Assembly: GCF_900103405.1 (NCBI RefSeq)
Contig: NZ_FNHX01000013.1
Span: forward strand, 47,077-111,076
Direction of reading: 5' to 3'
DNA length: 64,000 nt
Source: Polaromonas sp. JS666
GTDB taxonomy: Bacteria > Pseudomonadota > Gammaproteobacteria > Burkholderiales > Burkholderiaceae_C
Every line of letters begins with the position of its first letter. Position 1 is the stretch's first letter. Made by a program: the position numbers and the translations under genes. The notes below the pieces were generated by a model. It did not search any database and was not told the origin of the DNA. It saw only the letters and a list, made by a program, of their open reading frames with translations. Below, piece after piece: positions 18,337 to 25,380 of this stretch.

Positions 18337-18378
18337 GCAATCGCCCCGGCAACTCTTTCGAGCTGCCGGGGCGATTGC
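18337..18378 (-). terminator. Strong hairpin terminator after DUF4148 gene
   Basis: A perfect 15-bp G+C-rich stem pairs 18337-18351 with 18364-18378 around a 12-nt loop. It lies 32 bp past the stop of the leftward DUF4148 gene. On the minus strand it is followed by a short TTT, consistent with an intrinsic terminator for that gene. Confidence 0.7.
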
Positions 18379-18410
18379 GTTCAAACCGGCTTAGGCCGGC
18401 CTGCGCAAGC

Positions 18411-18695
18411 TTACTGGGCGTTGGTCTTCACGAGCTCGGAAGCCGCCTGGGGGGCTGCACCGGCTTTTTCAGCACGGGGAGCGGCCAGGTTTTGCTGGGC
18501 GGTCGCGCCATTGAAGCTGGAAGTGGCGTCGGCCTTCTGGGCCTGCAGCACTTCGCTCTTGACTTCAGCGCGGGTCTTGGTGGCGGGTGCCTGCATCTGG
18601 TCCAGCAGGAAGGCGTTCAGGGGCTGGGCGGAAGCAGCGACGGAAGTCAGGGCGGCAACAGCAACAACAGCGGCGGCAACAAAGTTCGATTTCAT
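18411..18695 (-). CDS. DUF4148 small secreted protein
   Basis: 94-aa exported protein of the DUF4148 family, common and multi-copy in Burkholderiales and of unknown function. ATG at 18695 follows GAGAGGATATTCATC and gives a signal peptide (MKSNFVAAAVVAVAALTSVA, cleavage after ASA). The mature peptide has the family core KTRAEVKSEVLQAQ and an alanine-rich tail. A second DUF4148 gene lies at 20210-20527 beyond the LysR gene, with the same MKSN start and the KTRAEVK core. Confidence 0.82.
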   Translation of the reverse strand: MKSNFVAAAVVAVAALTSVAASAQPLNAFLLDQMQAPATKTRAEVKSEVLQAQKADATSSFNGATAQQNLAAPRAEKAGAAPQAASELVKTNAQ

Positions 18696-18817
18696 GATGA
18701 ATATCCTCTCAAAAGTTAAGTGACGTTCCGGGCATGGCGGGCTCATCTCCCCGTCTGTCCAGCCTCGGTGAGTCGCCTTGTAAGTGGCTTCGGCTCATCG
18801 ATGTATGAACTGTATTC

Positions 18818-18874
18818 CTGTTAAATTAAACAAAAAATACCAATTCCAACAATACATTGCTGTTAAATTAGCAA
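18818..18874. promoter_or_regulatory. Probable LysR operator region
   Basis: The 207-bp gap between the divergent DUF4148 and LysR genes is A+T-rich. The 11-mer CTGTTAAATTA occurs exactly at 18818-18828 and 18860-18870, 42 bp apart (four helical turns). The second copy lies inside a dyad TTGCT-N8-AGCAA at 18857-18874, of the kind LysR proteins bind. Placement 29-85 bp before the LysR start suggests autoregulation and control of the divergent gene. The binding itself is inference. Confidence 0.5.
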
Positions 18875-18902
18875 CAATAAAGGTGATATATAAGGGTTTA
18901 CC

Positions 18903-19829
18903 ATGGATCGGCTCCAATCAATGCGGGTGTTCCAGCAAGTCGTGGATGACGGCAGTTTTGCCGCTGCGGCGCGCAAATTTGATATCTCGTCCGCCGTCGT
19001 GACCCGCCTGGTCGGCGACCTGGAAGACCACCTGGGCGTGCGCCTGCTGCAGCGCACCACGCGCCGCCTGGCGCTGACCGATGCCGGTGAAACCTACCTG
19101 GCCCGCGTGCGGCACATCCTGAGCGATATCGACGAAGCCCATGCCGCCGCCCAGGCCCATGCGCAGGAGATGTCCGGCACCATACGCATCATGACGCCGC
19201 CGGTGTTCGCCGTGCACGTGCTGGCGCCGCTGGTGGCCGAATTCGGCCGGCGCTACCCCAAGGTAGTGCTCGACATCCATGTGGACTCGCCGCTGGTGCC
19301 GCCGGTCGAGGACTACGACCTCACGCTGCTGGGCGCCGGCGACGCCTTTGACGCCAACATCATCGCGCGGCCGATTGCCTCATCGGACGGTGTGCTCTGC
19401 GCCTCACCCGACTACCTGCGCCGCAACGGCACGCCGGCGCGGCCCGAGGACCTGCCGCAGTACCACAACCTGCGCGTCAAGCAAGCCGCCAACCGCCACC
19501 GCACCTGGCGCCTGACCAATCCCGACGAAGGCAAGCGCGTCATCGAAGTGCAGATAGAGCCCAGCATGCTGGTCAACCACAGCGACACGCTGATACGCGC
19601 CTGCGTGGACGGCGCCGGCATCATGAGCCAGTCCATAGACCTGGTGGCCAACCACCTCAACAGCGGCGCGCTGCAGCGCATCCTCGCGCCCTGGATCACC
19701 GGCACCAACACCTTGTACGCGGCGCTGCCCAGCCGCAAATTCATCCCGGTGCGCACCAGCGTGTTCCTCGAATTCATGACCGAGTACACGCGCAGGGTGA
19801 TCAAGAGAATGGACACGCGGCAGGAGTGA
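18903..19829 (+). CDS. LysR-family transcriptional regulator
   Basis: 308-aa regulator with an N-terminal helix-turn-helix (MDRLQSMRVFQQVVDDGSFA then ARKFDISSAVVTRLVGDLED, residues 1-60) and the LysR substrate-binding fold (about 90-295). It belongs to the CrgA/DsdC-like subgroup that begins MDRLQSMRVF. It is divergent from one DUF4148 gene and upstream of another. Its target is unknown; the repeats in the 18696-18902 gap suggest that it controls the divergent gene and itself. Confidence 0.87.
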   Translation: MDRLQSMRVFQQVVDDGSFAAAARKFDISSAVVTRLVGDLEDHLGVRLLQRTTRRLALTDAGETYLARVRHILSDIDEAHAAAQAHAQEMSGTIRIMTPPVFAVHVLAPLVAEFGRRYPKVVLDIHVDSPLVPPVEDYDLTLLGAGDAFDANIIARPIASSDGVLCASPDYLRRNGTPARPEDLPQYHNLRVKQAANRHRTWRLTNPDEGKRVIEVQIEPSMLVNHSDTLIRACVDGAGIMSQSIDLVANHLNSGALQRILAPWITGTNTLYAALPSRKFIPVRTSVFLEFMTEYTRRVIKRMDTRQE

Positions 19830-19838
19830 GAGTTTCTT

Positions 19839-19876
19839 GTCCCCTCTCCCCCTGGGAGAGGGTTAGGGTGAGGGCC
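19839..19876 (+). repeat. REP-like intergenic repeat, first unit
   Basis: C-rich then G-rich sequence with a short hairpin (CCCTCTCC...GGGAGAGGG) and the tail GGTTAGGGTGAGGG, starting 9 bp after the LysR stop. It resembles a very common intergenic palindromic repeat of proteobacteria. The 380-bp gap 19830-20209 contains this unit, a second inverted unit at 19918-19951, and otherwise nothing recognisable apart from the leader of the downstream DUF4148 gene. Confidence 0.55.
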
Positions 19877-19917
19877 AGCGGCCTTCAACTTGCACCACGA
19901 CACATCACCGTCGTCGG

Positions 19918-19951
19918 CCCCCATCCCCACCTCCCCCCAGCGGGGGAAGGA
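19918..19951 (-). repeat. REP-like intergenic repeat, second inverted unit
   Basis: Read on the minus strand, this unit (CCTTCCCCCGCTGGGG then GGAGGTGGGGATGGGG) parallels the unit at 19839-19876 in layout: C-run, short hairpin, then a G-rich tail. The two units are 41 bp apart in opposite orientation, like a bacterial interspersed mosaic element pair. The similarity is by layout and partial sequence, not full identity. Confidence 0.45.
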
Positions 19952-20209
19952 GCAACACGGGATGCATGCGCTTCTTGACGCAAAGCTTTCAAAAAACTTT
20001 CGCCCGAAAAGTTCCGTGAATTCGCGCCTTCATTGTTCCGATTTCGGCAATGGAATGTTCTGCAAACACGCACTTGTCTATCGCCCTTGCGGAACAAGGT
20101 TGGATGCATCGGTGAGCCACATTGATAACGCGACTCAGCGAGGAAGGCCCCTCGGGCACACAGCCCGTCCGACCGGATATTTCAAAAACTGTTCTAAAGG
20201 AAATTCATC

Positions 20210-20527
20210 ATGAAATCGAATCTCGTCTCCGCCTCCGTTCTTGCCGTCTCCGCACTGGCCTTCTTCGGCTCGGCCAGCAGCTTTGCCGAAGGCCGCGATC
20301 CTTTTGCGCAAGACCAGGTGAAGTCGGTCAGCACCAAGACCCGCGCCGAAGTCAAAGCCGAGCTGGCACAAGCCCAGCGCGAAGGCTATTCCGTGAACAT
20401 CGGCCGGACCTACCAGGACGTCTATTCGGCACCCGCCAGCAGCAAGACGCGCGCGGAAGTGAAAGCCGAAATCGGCACCACCGTGTCGGCCTCGGCCCTT
20501 GACCGCGACTTCCCTGTCGTCCAATAA
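20210..20527 (+). CDS. DUF4148 small secreted protein with duplicated core
   Basis: 105-aa exported DUF4148 protein. ATG at 20210 follows AAAGGAAATTCATC, and the signal peptide (MKSNLVSASVLAVSALAFFG) ends near SFA. The family core appears twice: KTRAEVKAELAQAQ around residue 43 and KTRAEVKAEIG around residue 80, an internal repeat. The C-terminus is short and polar. Function is unknown. It is probably monocistronic, with a strong hairpin at 20560-20591 after its stop. Confidence 0.82.
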   Translation: MKSNLVSASVLAVSALAFFGSASSFAEGRDPFAQDQVKSVSTKTRAEVKAELAQAQREGYSVNIGRTYQDVYSAPASSKTRAEVKAEIGTTVSASALDRDFPVVQ

Positions 20528-20559
20528 GCGCATTCCGCGCTGTTGAGCGCTGTTGATCA

Positions 20560-20591
20560 CCGGTGACGGCTGCAAAAGCAGCCGTCACCGG
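20560..20591 (+). terminator. Perfect 14-bp hairpin after DUF4148 gene
   Basis: Positions 20560-20573 pair perfectly with 20578-20591 around an AAAA loop, 33 bp after the DUF4148 stop. The stem is long and G+C-rich but lacks a U-run, so it may act as an RNA 3'-end stabiliser or a factor-assisted terminator. Confidence 0.55.
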
Positions 20592-20609
20592 CAGCCACCA
20601 GTCGCAACA

Positions 20610-20649
20610 CAAGGCATCCCGCTGTGCATTGGCGCAACGGGATGCCTTG
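20610..20649 (-). terminator. Hairpin after xylB
   Basis: CAAGGCATCCCG at 20610-20621 pairs perfectly (12 bp) with 20638-20649 around a 16-nt loop. It starts 15 bp past the xylB stop on the minus strand, and the following minus-strand bases are T-rich (TGTTG). It probably ends the xyl operon transcript. Confidence 0.55.
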
Positions 20650-20663
20650 CCGTGCGTGCGCCG

Positions 20664-22163
20664 TCAAAGGCCTCGCGCGCCGTACAGCGGGGCGACACCG
20701 GCGTACAGCGGGGCGACGCCGGCGTACAGCGCGGCAAAACGCGCCCCGCGCTCCTTCCATCGTGCCCGTTCGGCGGGCCGGGGCGTGTAGCTGTCCAGCG
20801 CCGCGGGCGCCTTCAGCACATCCTGCGCATCCGCCTTGTCCACACACAGCCAGGCGAGCCGGGCAGCGCCCAGGGCCGGCCCCACGGCGGAGTCCTCGCG
20901 CCGGATCACCTCCAGCCCCGTGGCGTCCGCCAGCATCTGGGCCCAGTAAGCGCTGCGCGAGCCGCCGCCTATCAGGCTGACCTGCGCTAGCCCGGCCCCG
21001 GTGGCCTGCAAGGCGGCGATGCCCTGGGCCAGTCCATGGCACACGCCTTCCAGCGTGGCGTTGACCAGGTCGGCGCGTACGGTGCCCGCATTCAGGCCAA
21101 AAAACACGGCCTCGGCCTGGGGGTTGTTGTGCGGCGTGCGCTCCCCGTTCAGGTAAGGCAGGAACAGCGGCGTGGACGCTCGCAGGCCGCGCGCCTCGGC
21201 CTCGGCCAGCAGCCGCCCGATGTCGGGCTCGCCGAGCAGCGAGGCGGTGAAATCCAGGCAGGAGGCCGCCGACAGCATGACCGACATCAGGTGCCAGGTG
21301 CGCGGCAAGGCATGGCAAAAGCTGTGCACCGCCTGCCCGGGATTGGAGACAAATTCGCGCGTGGCGACGAACACCACACCCGAAGTGCCCAGCGACAACA
21401 TCGCGTCGCCCGGGCGGTAGACGCCGGCGCCCAGCGCACCGGCGGCGTTGTCGCTCGCGCCGGCCGCCACCGGGATGGCGCGCATGCCCCAGTGCCGCGC
21501 GAGGTCCGCGCGCAGCATGCCCGTAGTCTCCGGTCCCTCGTGCAGGGCCGGCATGTGCGCGCGCGACAAGTTGCAGGCGGCGAGCAGCTCGTCGCTCCAG
21601 CCGCGCCCGGCCACGTCCAGCCACAGCGTGCCCGCGGCGTCCGACATGTCGGTGGCGAACTCGCCGGTCATTCGCCAGCGCAGCCAGTCCTTGGGCAACA
21701 GCACCTGCCGCACGCGCTCGAACACTTGCGGCTCATGGCGCGCCACCCACAGGAGTTTGGGGGCCGTGAAGCCGGGCATCATCATGTTGCCGGTGATCTC
21801 GCGCGAACGCGGCACCTGGCGCTCGAGCAAGGCGCACTCCTCGGCGCTGCGCCCGTCGTTCCACAGGATGGCGGGCCGCAGGGCATGGCCTTGCGCATCG
21901 AGCAGGGTCGCGCCGTGCATCTGGCCGGTCAGGCCTATGCCCGCCAGCTCATCCGGGCTGCGCCCCGCCGCCGCCAGTCCGGCCAGCGCCTGCCGGACGG
22001 CGTCATCGCAGGCGCGCCACCAGTCCTGCGGGTCCTGCTCGCGCCACAAGGGGTGCGGCTGGTCGACCGCCAGCGGCGCGCTGCCGCTGGCCAGGACCTG
22101 GTGCCCGCGGTCCAGGACCACGGCCTTGACGCCGGACGTGCCGAGATCGATGCCGAGGAACAT
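20664..22163 (-). CDS. xylB: Xylulokinase
   Basis: 499-aa FGGY-family kinase that phosphorylates D-xylulose to xylulose 5-phosphate, feeding the pentose phosphate pathway. N-terminal nucleotide motif GIDLGTSGVKAVVLD (4-18), substrate motif TGQMHG (79-84), and the catalytic aspartate in GASDNAAGALG (D238) are all present. The later nucleotide-binding GGGSRSAYWAQMLAD motif is also present. It starts 3 bp after the stop of the Gfo/Idh/MocA gene and is the last gene of the xylA operon. The C-terminus is unusual: a 21-bp tandem duplication at 20681-20743 adds YAGVAPLYAGVAPLYG, lengthening the protein by about 14 residues. Confidence 0.93.
   Translation of the reverse strand: MFLGIDLGTSGVKAVVLDRGHQVLASGSAPLAVDQPHPLWREQDPQDWWRACDDAVRQALAGLAAAGRSPDELAGIGLTGQMHGATLLDAQGHALRPAILWNDGRSAEECALLERQVPRSREITGNMMMPGFTAPKLLWVARHEPQVFERVRQVLLPKDWLRWRMTGEFATDMSDAAGTLWLDVAGRGWSDELLAACNLSRAHMPALHEGPETTGMLRADLARHWGMRAIPVAAGASDNAAGALGAGVYRPGDAMLSLGTSGVVFVATREFVSNPGQAVHSFCHALPRTWHLMSVMLSAASCLDFTASLLGEPDIGRLLAEAEARGLRASTPLFLPYLNGERTPHNNPQAEAVFFGLNAGTVRADLVNATLEGVCHGLAQGIAALQATGAGLAQVSLIGGGSRSAYWAQMLADATGLEVIRREDSAVGPALGAARLAWLCVDKADAQDVLKAPAALDSYTPRPAERARWKERGARFAALYAGVAPLYAGVAPLYGARGL
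20681..20743. repeat. 21-bp tandem repeat inside the 3' end of xylB
   Basis: Two near-perfect 21-bp units (20681-20701 and 20702-20722, one mismatch) are followed by a partial third unit (20723-20743, matching mainly its first half). The length is a multiple of three, so the reading frame is kept and the xylulokinase gains repeated YAGVAPL residues. Probable replication slippage product. Confidence 0.85.
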
Positions 22164-22166
22164 GCG

Positions 22167-23321
22167 TCAGCGCATCGGCGTCCACTTGGCCTGGCTGCCG
22201 GCGGACTCCACCACCTTCTCGATGAAGCGCACGCCGCGCGCGCCGTCGGCCAGGCGCGGGTAGTCGGCCTCCAGCGGATCGGGGGCCCGTCCCGCCTGCA
22301 CCGCCCGGATGTGCGCGGCGACGCCGAGGTACACATTGGCAAAGGCCTCGAGGAAGGCTTCGGGATGGCCCGTGGGCAGCCGCGTGGCGCGGCGCGCGGC
22401 CTCGCCCAGCCAGGGCGAACCGCGGGTCAGCACGCGCGCGGGGCCGTCGATGGGCTGGTGCACCAGGCGATTCGGCTCCTCCTGGTGCCACACCAGTGTG
22501 CCCTGGCTGCCGAACACCCGCAGGCGCAGGTCGTTCTCGCAGCCGACCTCGATCTGCGAGGCGATGAGCACGCCCCTGGCGCCATTGGTAAAACGCAGCA
22601 GCACATTGCCGTCATCGTCCAGCCGGCGCCCGGGCACAAAGGCCGTCAGGTCCGCGCAAATGCTGTCCAGCTCCAGGCCGGTCACCGTGGCCACCAGGTT
22701 TTCGGCGTGCGAGCCGATGTCGCCCATGGCGCCGGCCAGGCCACTGCGCGCGGGGTCGGTGCGCCAATCAGCCTGCTTCTGGCCCGTGGCTTCCAGGTTG
22801 GTGGCGAGCCAGCCCTGGTTGTATTCGACGATGACCTTGCGCAGCTCGCCGATCAGGCCCTTGGCCACCAACTCGCGGGCTTCGCGCACCATGGGGTAGC
22901 CCGTGTAGTTGTAGGTCACTCCGAACACGCAGCCACTGCGCTGCGCGGCGCGCTCCAGCGCCTGGGCTTCTTCGCTGCTGTGCACCAGCGGCTTGTCGCA
23001 GACCACGTGGATGCCCGCCTCGGCGAAGGCCTGGGCCACCGGGAAGTGCACGTGGTTGGGCGTGACGATGGACACGAAGTCTATGCGTTCGTGCGCCGGC
23101 CGCTTGAGCTCATCGGCCAGCAGGTCCTGCCAGCGCCCGTGGTTGCGCGCGTCGGCCAGCCCCAGCTCGGCGCCCGAAGCGCGCGCACGATGCGGGTCGG
23201 ACGACAGCGCGCCGGCCACCAGCTCCATCTGGCCGTCCAGCGCCATCGCCTTGCGGTGTACCGCGCCTATGAAGGCGCCCTGCCCGCCGCCCACCATGGC
23301 GTAACGCAGCTTGCCCGTCAT
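22167..23321 (-). CDS. Gfo/Idh/MocA-family oxidoreductase
   Basis: 384-aa NAD(P)-dependent sugar dehydrogenase. The Rossmann motif reads MVGGGQGAFIGAVHRKAM (from residue 9), the EKP-type motif is CDKPL (108-112), and the C-terminal substrate motif GDIGSHAENL (200-209) carries the likely catalytic aspartate/histidine (D201, H205). ATG at 23321 overlaps the stop of the upstream isomerase-like gene by 4 bp, and xylB follows 3 bp after its stop, so it is tightly coupled within the xyl operon. The open frame extends upstream, but outside the homologous region. Family members oxidise sugars, inositols or glycosides, often at C3; this substrate is unknown. Confidence 0.87.
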   Translation of the reverse strand: MTGKLRYAMVGGGQGAFIGAVHRKAMALDGQMELVAGALSSDPHRARASGAELGLADARNHGRWQDLLADELKRPAHERIDFVSIVTPNHVHFPVAQAFAEAGIHVVCDKPLVHSSEEAQALERAAQRSGCVFGVTYNYTGYPMVREARELVAKGLIGELRKVIVEYNQGWLATNLEATGQKQADWRTDPARSGLAGAMGDIGSHAENLVATVTGLELDSICADLTAFVPGRRLDDDGNVLLRFTNGARGVLIASQIEVGCENDLRLRVFGSQGTLVWHQEEPNRLVHQPIDGPARVLTRGSPWLGEAARRATRLPTGHPEAFLEAFANVYLGVAAHIRAVQAGRAPDPLEADYPRLADGARGVRFIEKVVESAGSQAKWTPMR

Positions 23322-24343
23322 GACCCGGCCATCCCGCCCTGTTTGGCCTTGTCGAAGACGGCGTCGAAGGCGCCCGCCGCCGGCTTGAAGTCCAGCCGCT
23401 TGCAATAGGCCGCGCTCTCTGTGGCGCCGTGCACGCGGTCCATGCGGCTGTCCTCCCACTCCACGCTGAGCGGCCCGGCATACGCGATGTCGTTGAGCGC
23501 GACGATGATGGACTCGAAGTCGATCATGCCGCGGCCCACGCTGCGGAAGTCCCAGTAGCGGCGCGCGTCGCCGAAGCTGGTGTGGCCGCCGAACACGCCG
23601 GCCGTCCCGTCGCCCTTGCCCCACCAGACATCCTTCATGTGCACGTTGTAGATGCGGTCGCTGAAGGTGCGCAGGAACTTGACGTAGTCCACACCCTGGT
23701 AGCCCAGGTGGCTGGGATCGAAATTAAAACCGAAGCGCCTGTGCCCCGCCACCGCCTCGACGGCGCGCTGCGCCGACGCCGTGTCGAATGAGATCTCGGT
23801 AGGGTGCACTTCCAGGGCGAAGTTCACGCCGCAGGATTCGAAGACGTCCAGGATGGGCTTCCAGCGCTGCGCGAAATCCGCGAAACCCTTGTCCCAGTAC
23901 GCCTGCGGTGTCGGCGGGAAGGCGTACAGCGAATGCCAGATCGAGGAACCCGTGAAGCCGGTGACCGCTTTCACGCCCAGCTTGGCCGCCGCGCGCGCCG
24001 TGTCCTGCATCTCGCGCGCGGCGCGCTGGCGCACGCCCTCGGGGTCGCCGTCGCCCCACACATGCGCGGGCAGGATGGACTGGTGGCGCTCGTCGATCAG
24101 GTCGCACACGGCCTGGCCCACAAGATGGCTGCCGATCGCGAAGCAGCGCAAGCCGTGCTTTTCCAGCAGGTTGCGCTTGTCCTGCAGGTAGCGGTCGCTG
24201 CCCAGCGCTTCCTGCACGTTGAAGTGGTCGCCCCAGCAAGCGAGCTCGAGCCCGTCGTAGCCCATGCCGCGCGCCAGGGGTGCGAGTTCGGCCAGCGGCA
24301 GGTCGGCCCACTGTCCGGTGAAAAGTGTGACGGGTCTGGCCAT
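23318..24343 (-). CDS. Sugar phosphate isomerase/epimerase-like protein (xylose-isomerase-like TIM barrel)
   Basis: 341-aa AP-endonuclease/IolE-type TIM-barrel protein. Likely metal ligands are seen as E178 (LEVHPTE), D209 (NFDPSHLGYQ), H235 (NVHMKD) and E295 (SVEWED). It lies 7 bp after the binding-protein gene stop and overlaps the start of the Gfo/Idh/MocA gene by 4 bp, so the two enzymes are translationally coupled. Members paired with Gfo/Idh/MocA dehydrogenases include 3-keto-sugar eliminases and epimerases; an epimerase on a free sugar is equally possible. The exact reaction cannot be read from sequence. Confidence 0.83.
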   Translation of the reverse strand: MARPVTLFTGQWADLPLAELAPLARGMGYDGLELACWGDHFNVQEALGSDRYLQDKRNLLEKHGLRCFAIGSHLVGQAVCDLIDERHQSILPAHVWGDGDPEGVRQRAAREMQDTARAAAKLGVKAVTGFTGSSIWHSLYAFPPTPQAYWDKGFADFAQRWKPILDVFESCGVNFALEVHPTEISFDTASAQRAVEAVAGHRRFGFNFDPSHLGYQGVDYVKFLRTFSDRIYNVHMKDVWWGKGDGTAGVFGGHTSFGDARRYWDFRSVGRGMIDFESIIVALNDIAYAGPLSVEWEDSRMDRVHGATESAAYCKRLDFKPAAGAFDAVFDKAKQGGMAGS

Positions 24344-24350
24344 GATTGCC

Positions 24351-25313
24351 TCAGAACGGGGAGTCGGGGAAATAGTACTGTTTGGCGTTGTCCTTGGTCA
24401 CCAGCACCGAGGGGATGATGGTGGAGGCCGGCAGCTTCTCGCCCTTGACGCGCGCGGCCGCAGTGAGCTTCATCGCGTCGGCGATCATGGCGGGCGAATA
24501 GGTCACGTCGGCCGTGACCATCTTGTCGCCGTCCATCACCTTCTTGATGTAGTCCTTGGAACCGGCGCCGCCCAGCACCATCTTGATGTCGCCGCGCTTG
24601 GCCTGGTCTATCGCCTTCTGCACGCCCACGGCCATGTCGTCGTCCGAGGCCCACACCGCGTCGATCTGCTTGAAGCGCGTGAGGTAGTCCTGCATCACCT
24701 TGAAGGCATCGTCGCGGTTCCAGTTGCCGTGCTTGGCATCCAGCACCTTGATGTCGGGGTGGCTCTTCATCACCGCCATGAAGGCGTCGACGCGCTGGTT
24801 GTCGATCACGGTCGGGATGCCGCGCAGCACGACGACGTTGCCCTTGCCGCCCATGGCCTTGGCCATGTACTCACCCGAGACCTTGCCGAAGCCGGGGTTG
24901 TCGCCCGCCACGTAGGCGTCCTGCGCGCCGGCATCGGTCAGGCCCCGGTCCACCACGGTGACGTACACACCCTTGCCCTTGACCTGCGCGACGGGCTGCG
25001 TGAGCGGCGCGGACTCAAACGGGAGGATCACCAGCGTGTCGATCTTGTTGGCCGTCTGCAAGTCCTGCACCTGGTTGGCCTGTTCGGCGGCCGAGCCGGC
25101 CGTCTTGACGGTGACCTTCAGGCCGGGGTACTGCTTTTCCAGCTCCGTCTTGGTGCGGTTGGCCCAGTACACCACCCCACCCGTCCAGCCGTGGGTGGCG
25201 GCGGGGATGGACACGCCGATGTGCGGCTTGTTCTGCGCCAGCGCGGCCGGCGCGGCGCCGAGCAAGGCCAGGACGGCGGCGCCTGCCGCGAGCAATTGGG
25301 TGATCGGTTTCAT
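24351..25313 (-). CDS. periplasmic sugar-binding protein of the xyl operon
   Basis: 320-aa CUT2 substrate-binding protein. The signal peptide is MKPITQLLAAGAAVLALLGA with cleavage after LAQ; a GAGGAGACAAACC ribosome-binding leader precedes ATG 25313. Mature sequence features are PHIGVSIPAATHGWTGGVVY, AGDNPGFGKVSGEYMAKAMG and AVWASDDDMAVGVQKAID, the type I binding-protein pattern. It is closer in style to ribose-type proteins than to classical XylF, but its operon (xylA, ATPase, permease, xylB) points to xylose or a xylose-containing glycoside as ligand. Confidence 0.87.
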   Translation of the reverse strand: MKPITQLLAAGAAVLALLGAAPAALAQNKPHIGVSIPAATHGWTGGVVYWANRTKTELEKQYPGLKVTVKTAGSAAEQANQVQDLQTANKIDTLVILPFESAPLTQPVAQVKGKGVYVTVVDRGLTDAGAQDAYVAGDNPGFGKVSGEYMAKAMGGKGNVVVLRGIPTVIDNQRVDAFMAVMKSHPDIKVLDAKHGNWNRDDAFKVMQDYLTRFKQIDAVWASDDDMAVGVQKAIDQAKRGDIKMVLGGAGSKDYIKKVMDGDKMVTADVTYSPAMIADAMKLTAAARVKGEKLPASTIIPSVLVTKDNAKQYYFPDSPF

Positions 25314-25330
25314 GGTTTGTCTCCTCTTTG

Positions 25331-25354
25331 GGTTGGCTGAAAGGTTGGCTGAAA
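25331..25354. repeat. 12-bp tandem duplication in the permease / binding-protein gap
   Basis: GGTTGGCTGAAA occurs twice back to back at 25331-25342 and 25343-25354, in the 67-bp spacer between the permease stop and the binding-protein start. It probably arose by slippage; no function is evident. Confidence 0.8.
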
Positions 25355-25380
25355 AACGGCAGCGCCGCCGGTGAACTCCA

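Noticed and set aside
20681..20743. Possible CRISPR array
   Set aside because: Units are contiguous tandem repeats inside xylB with no spacers and no cas genes nearby.
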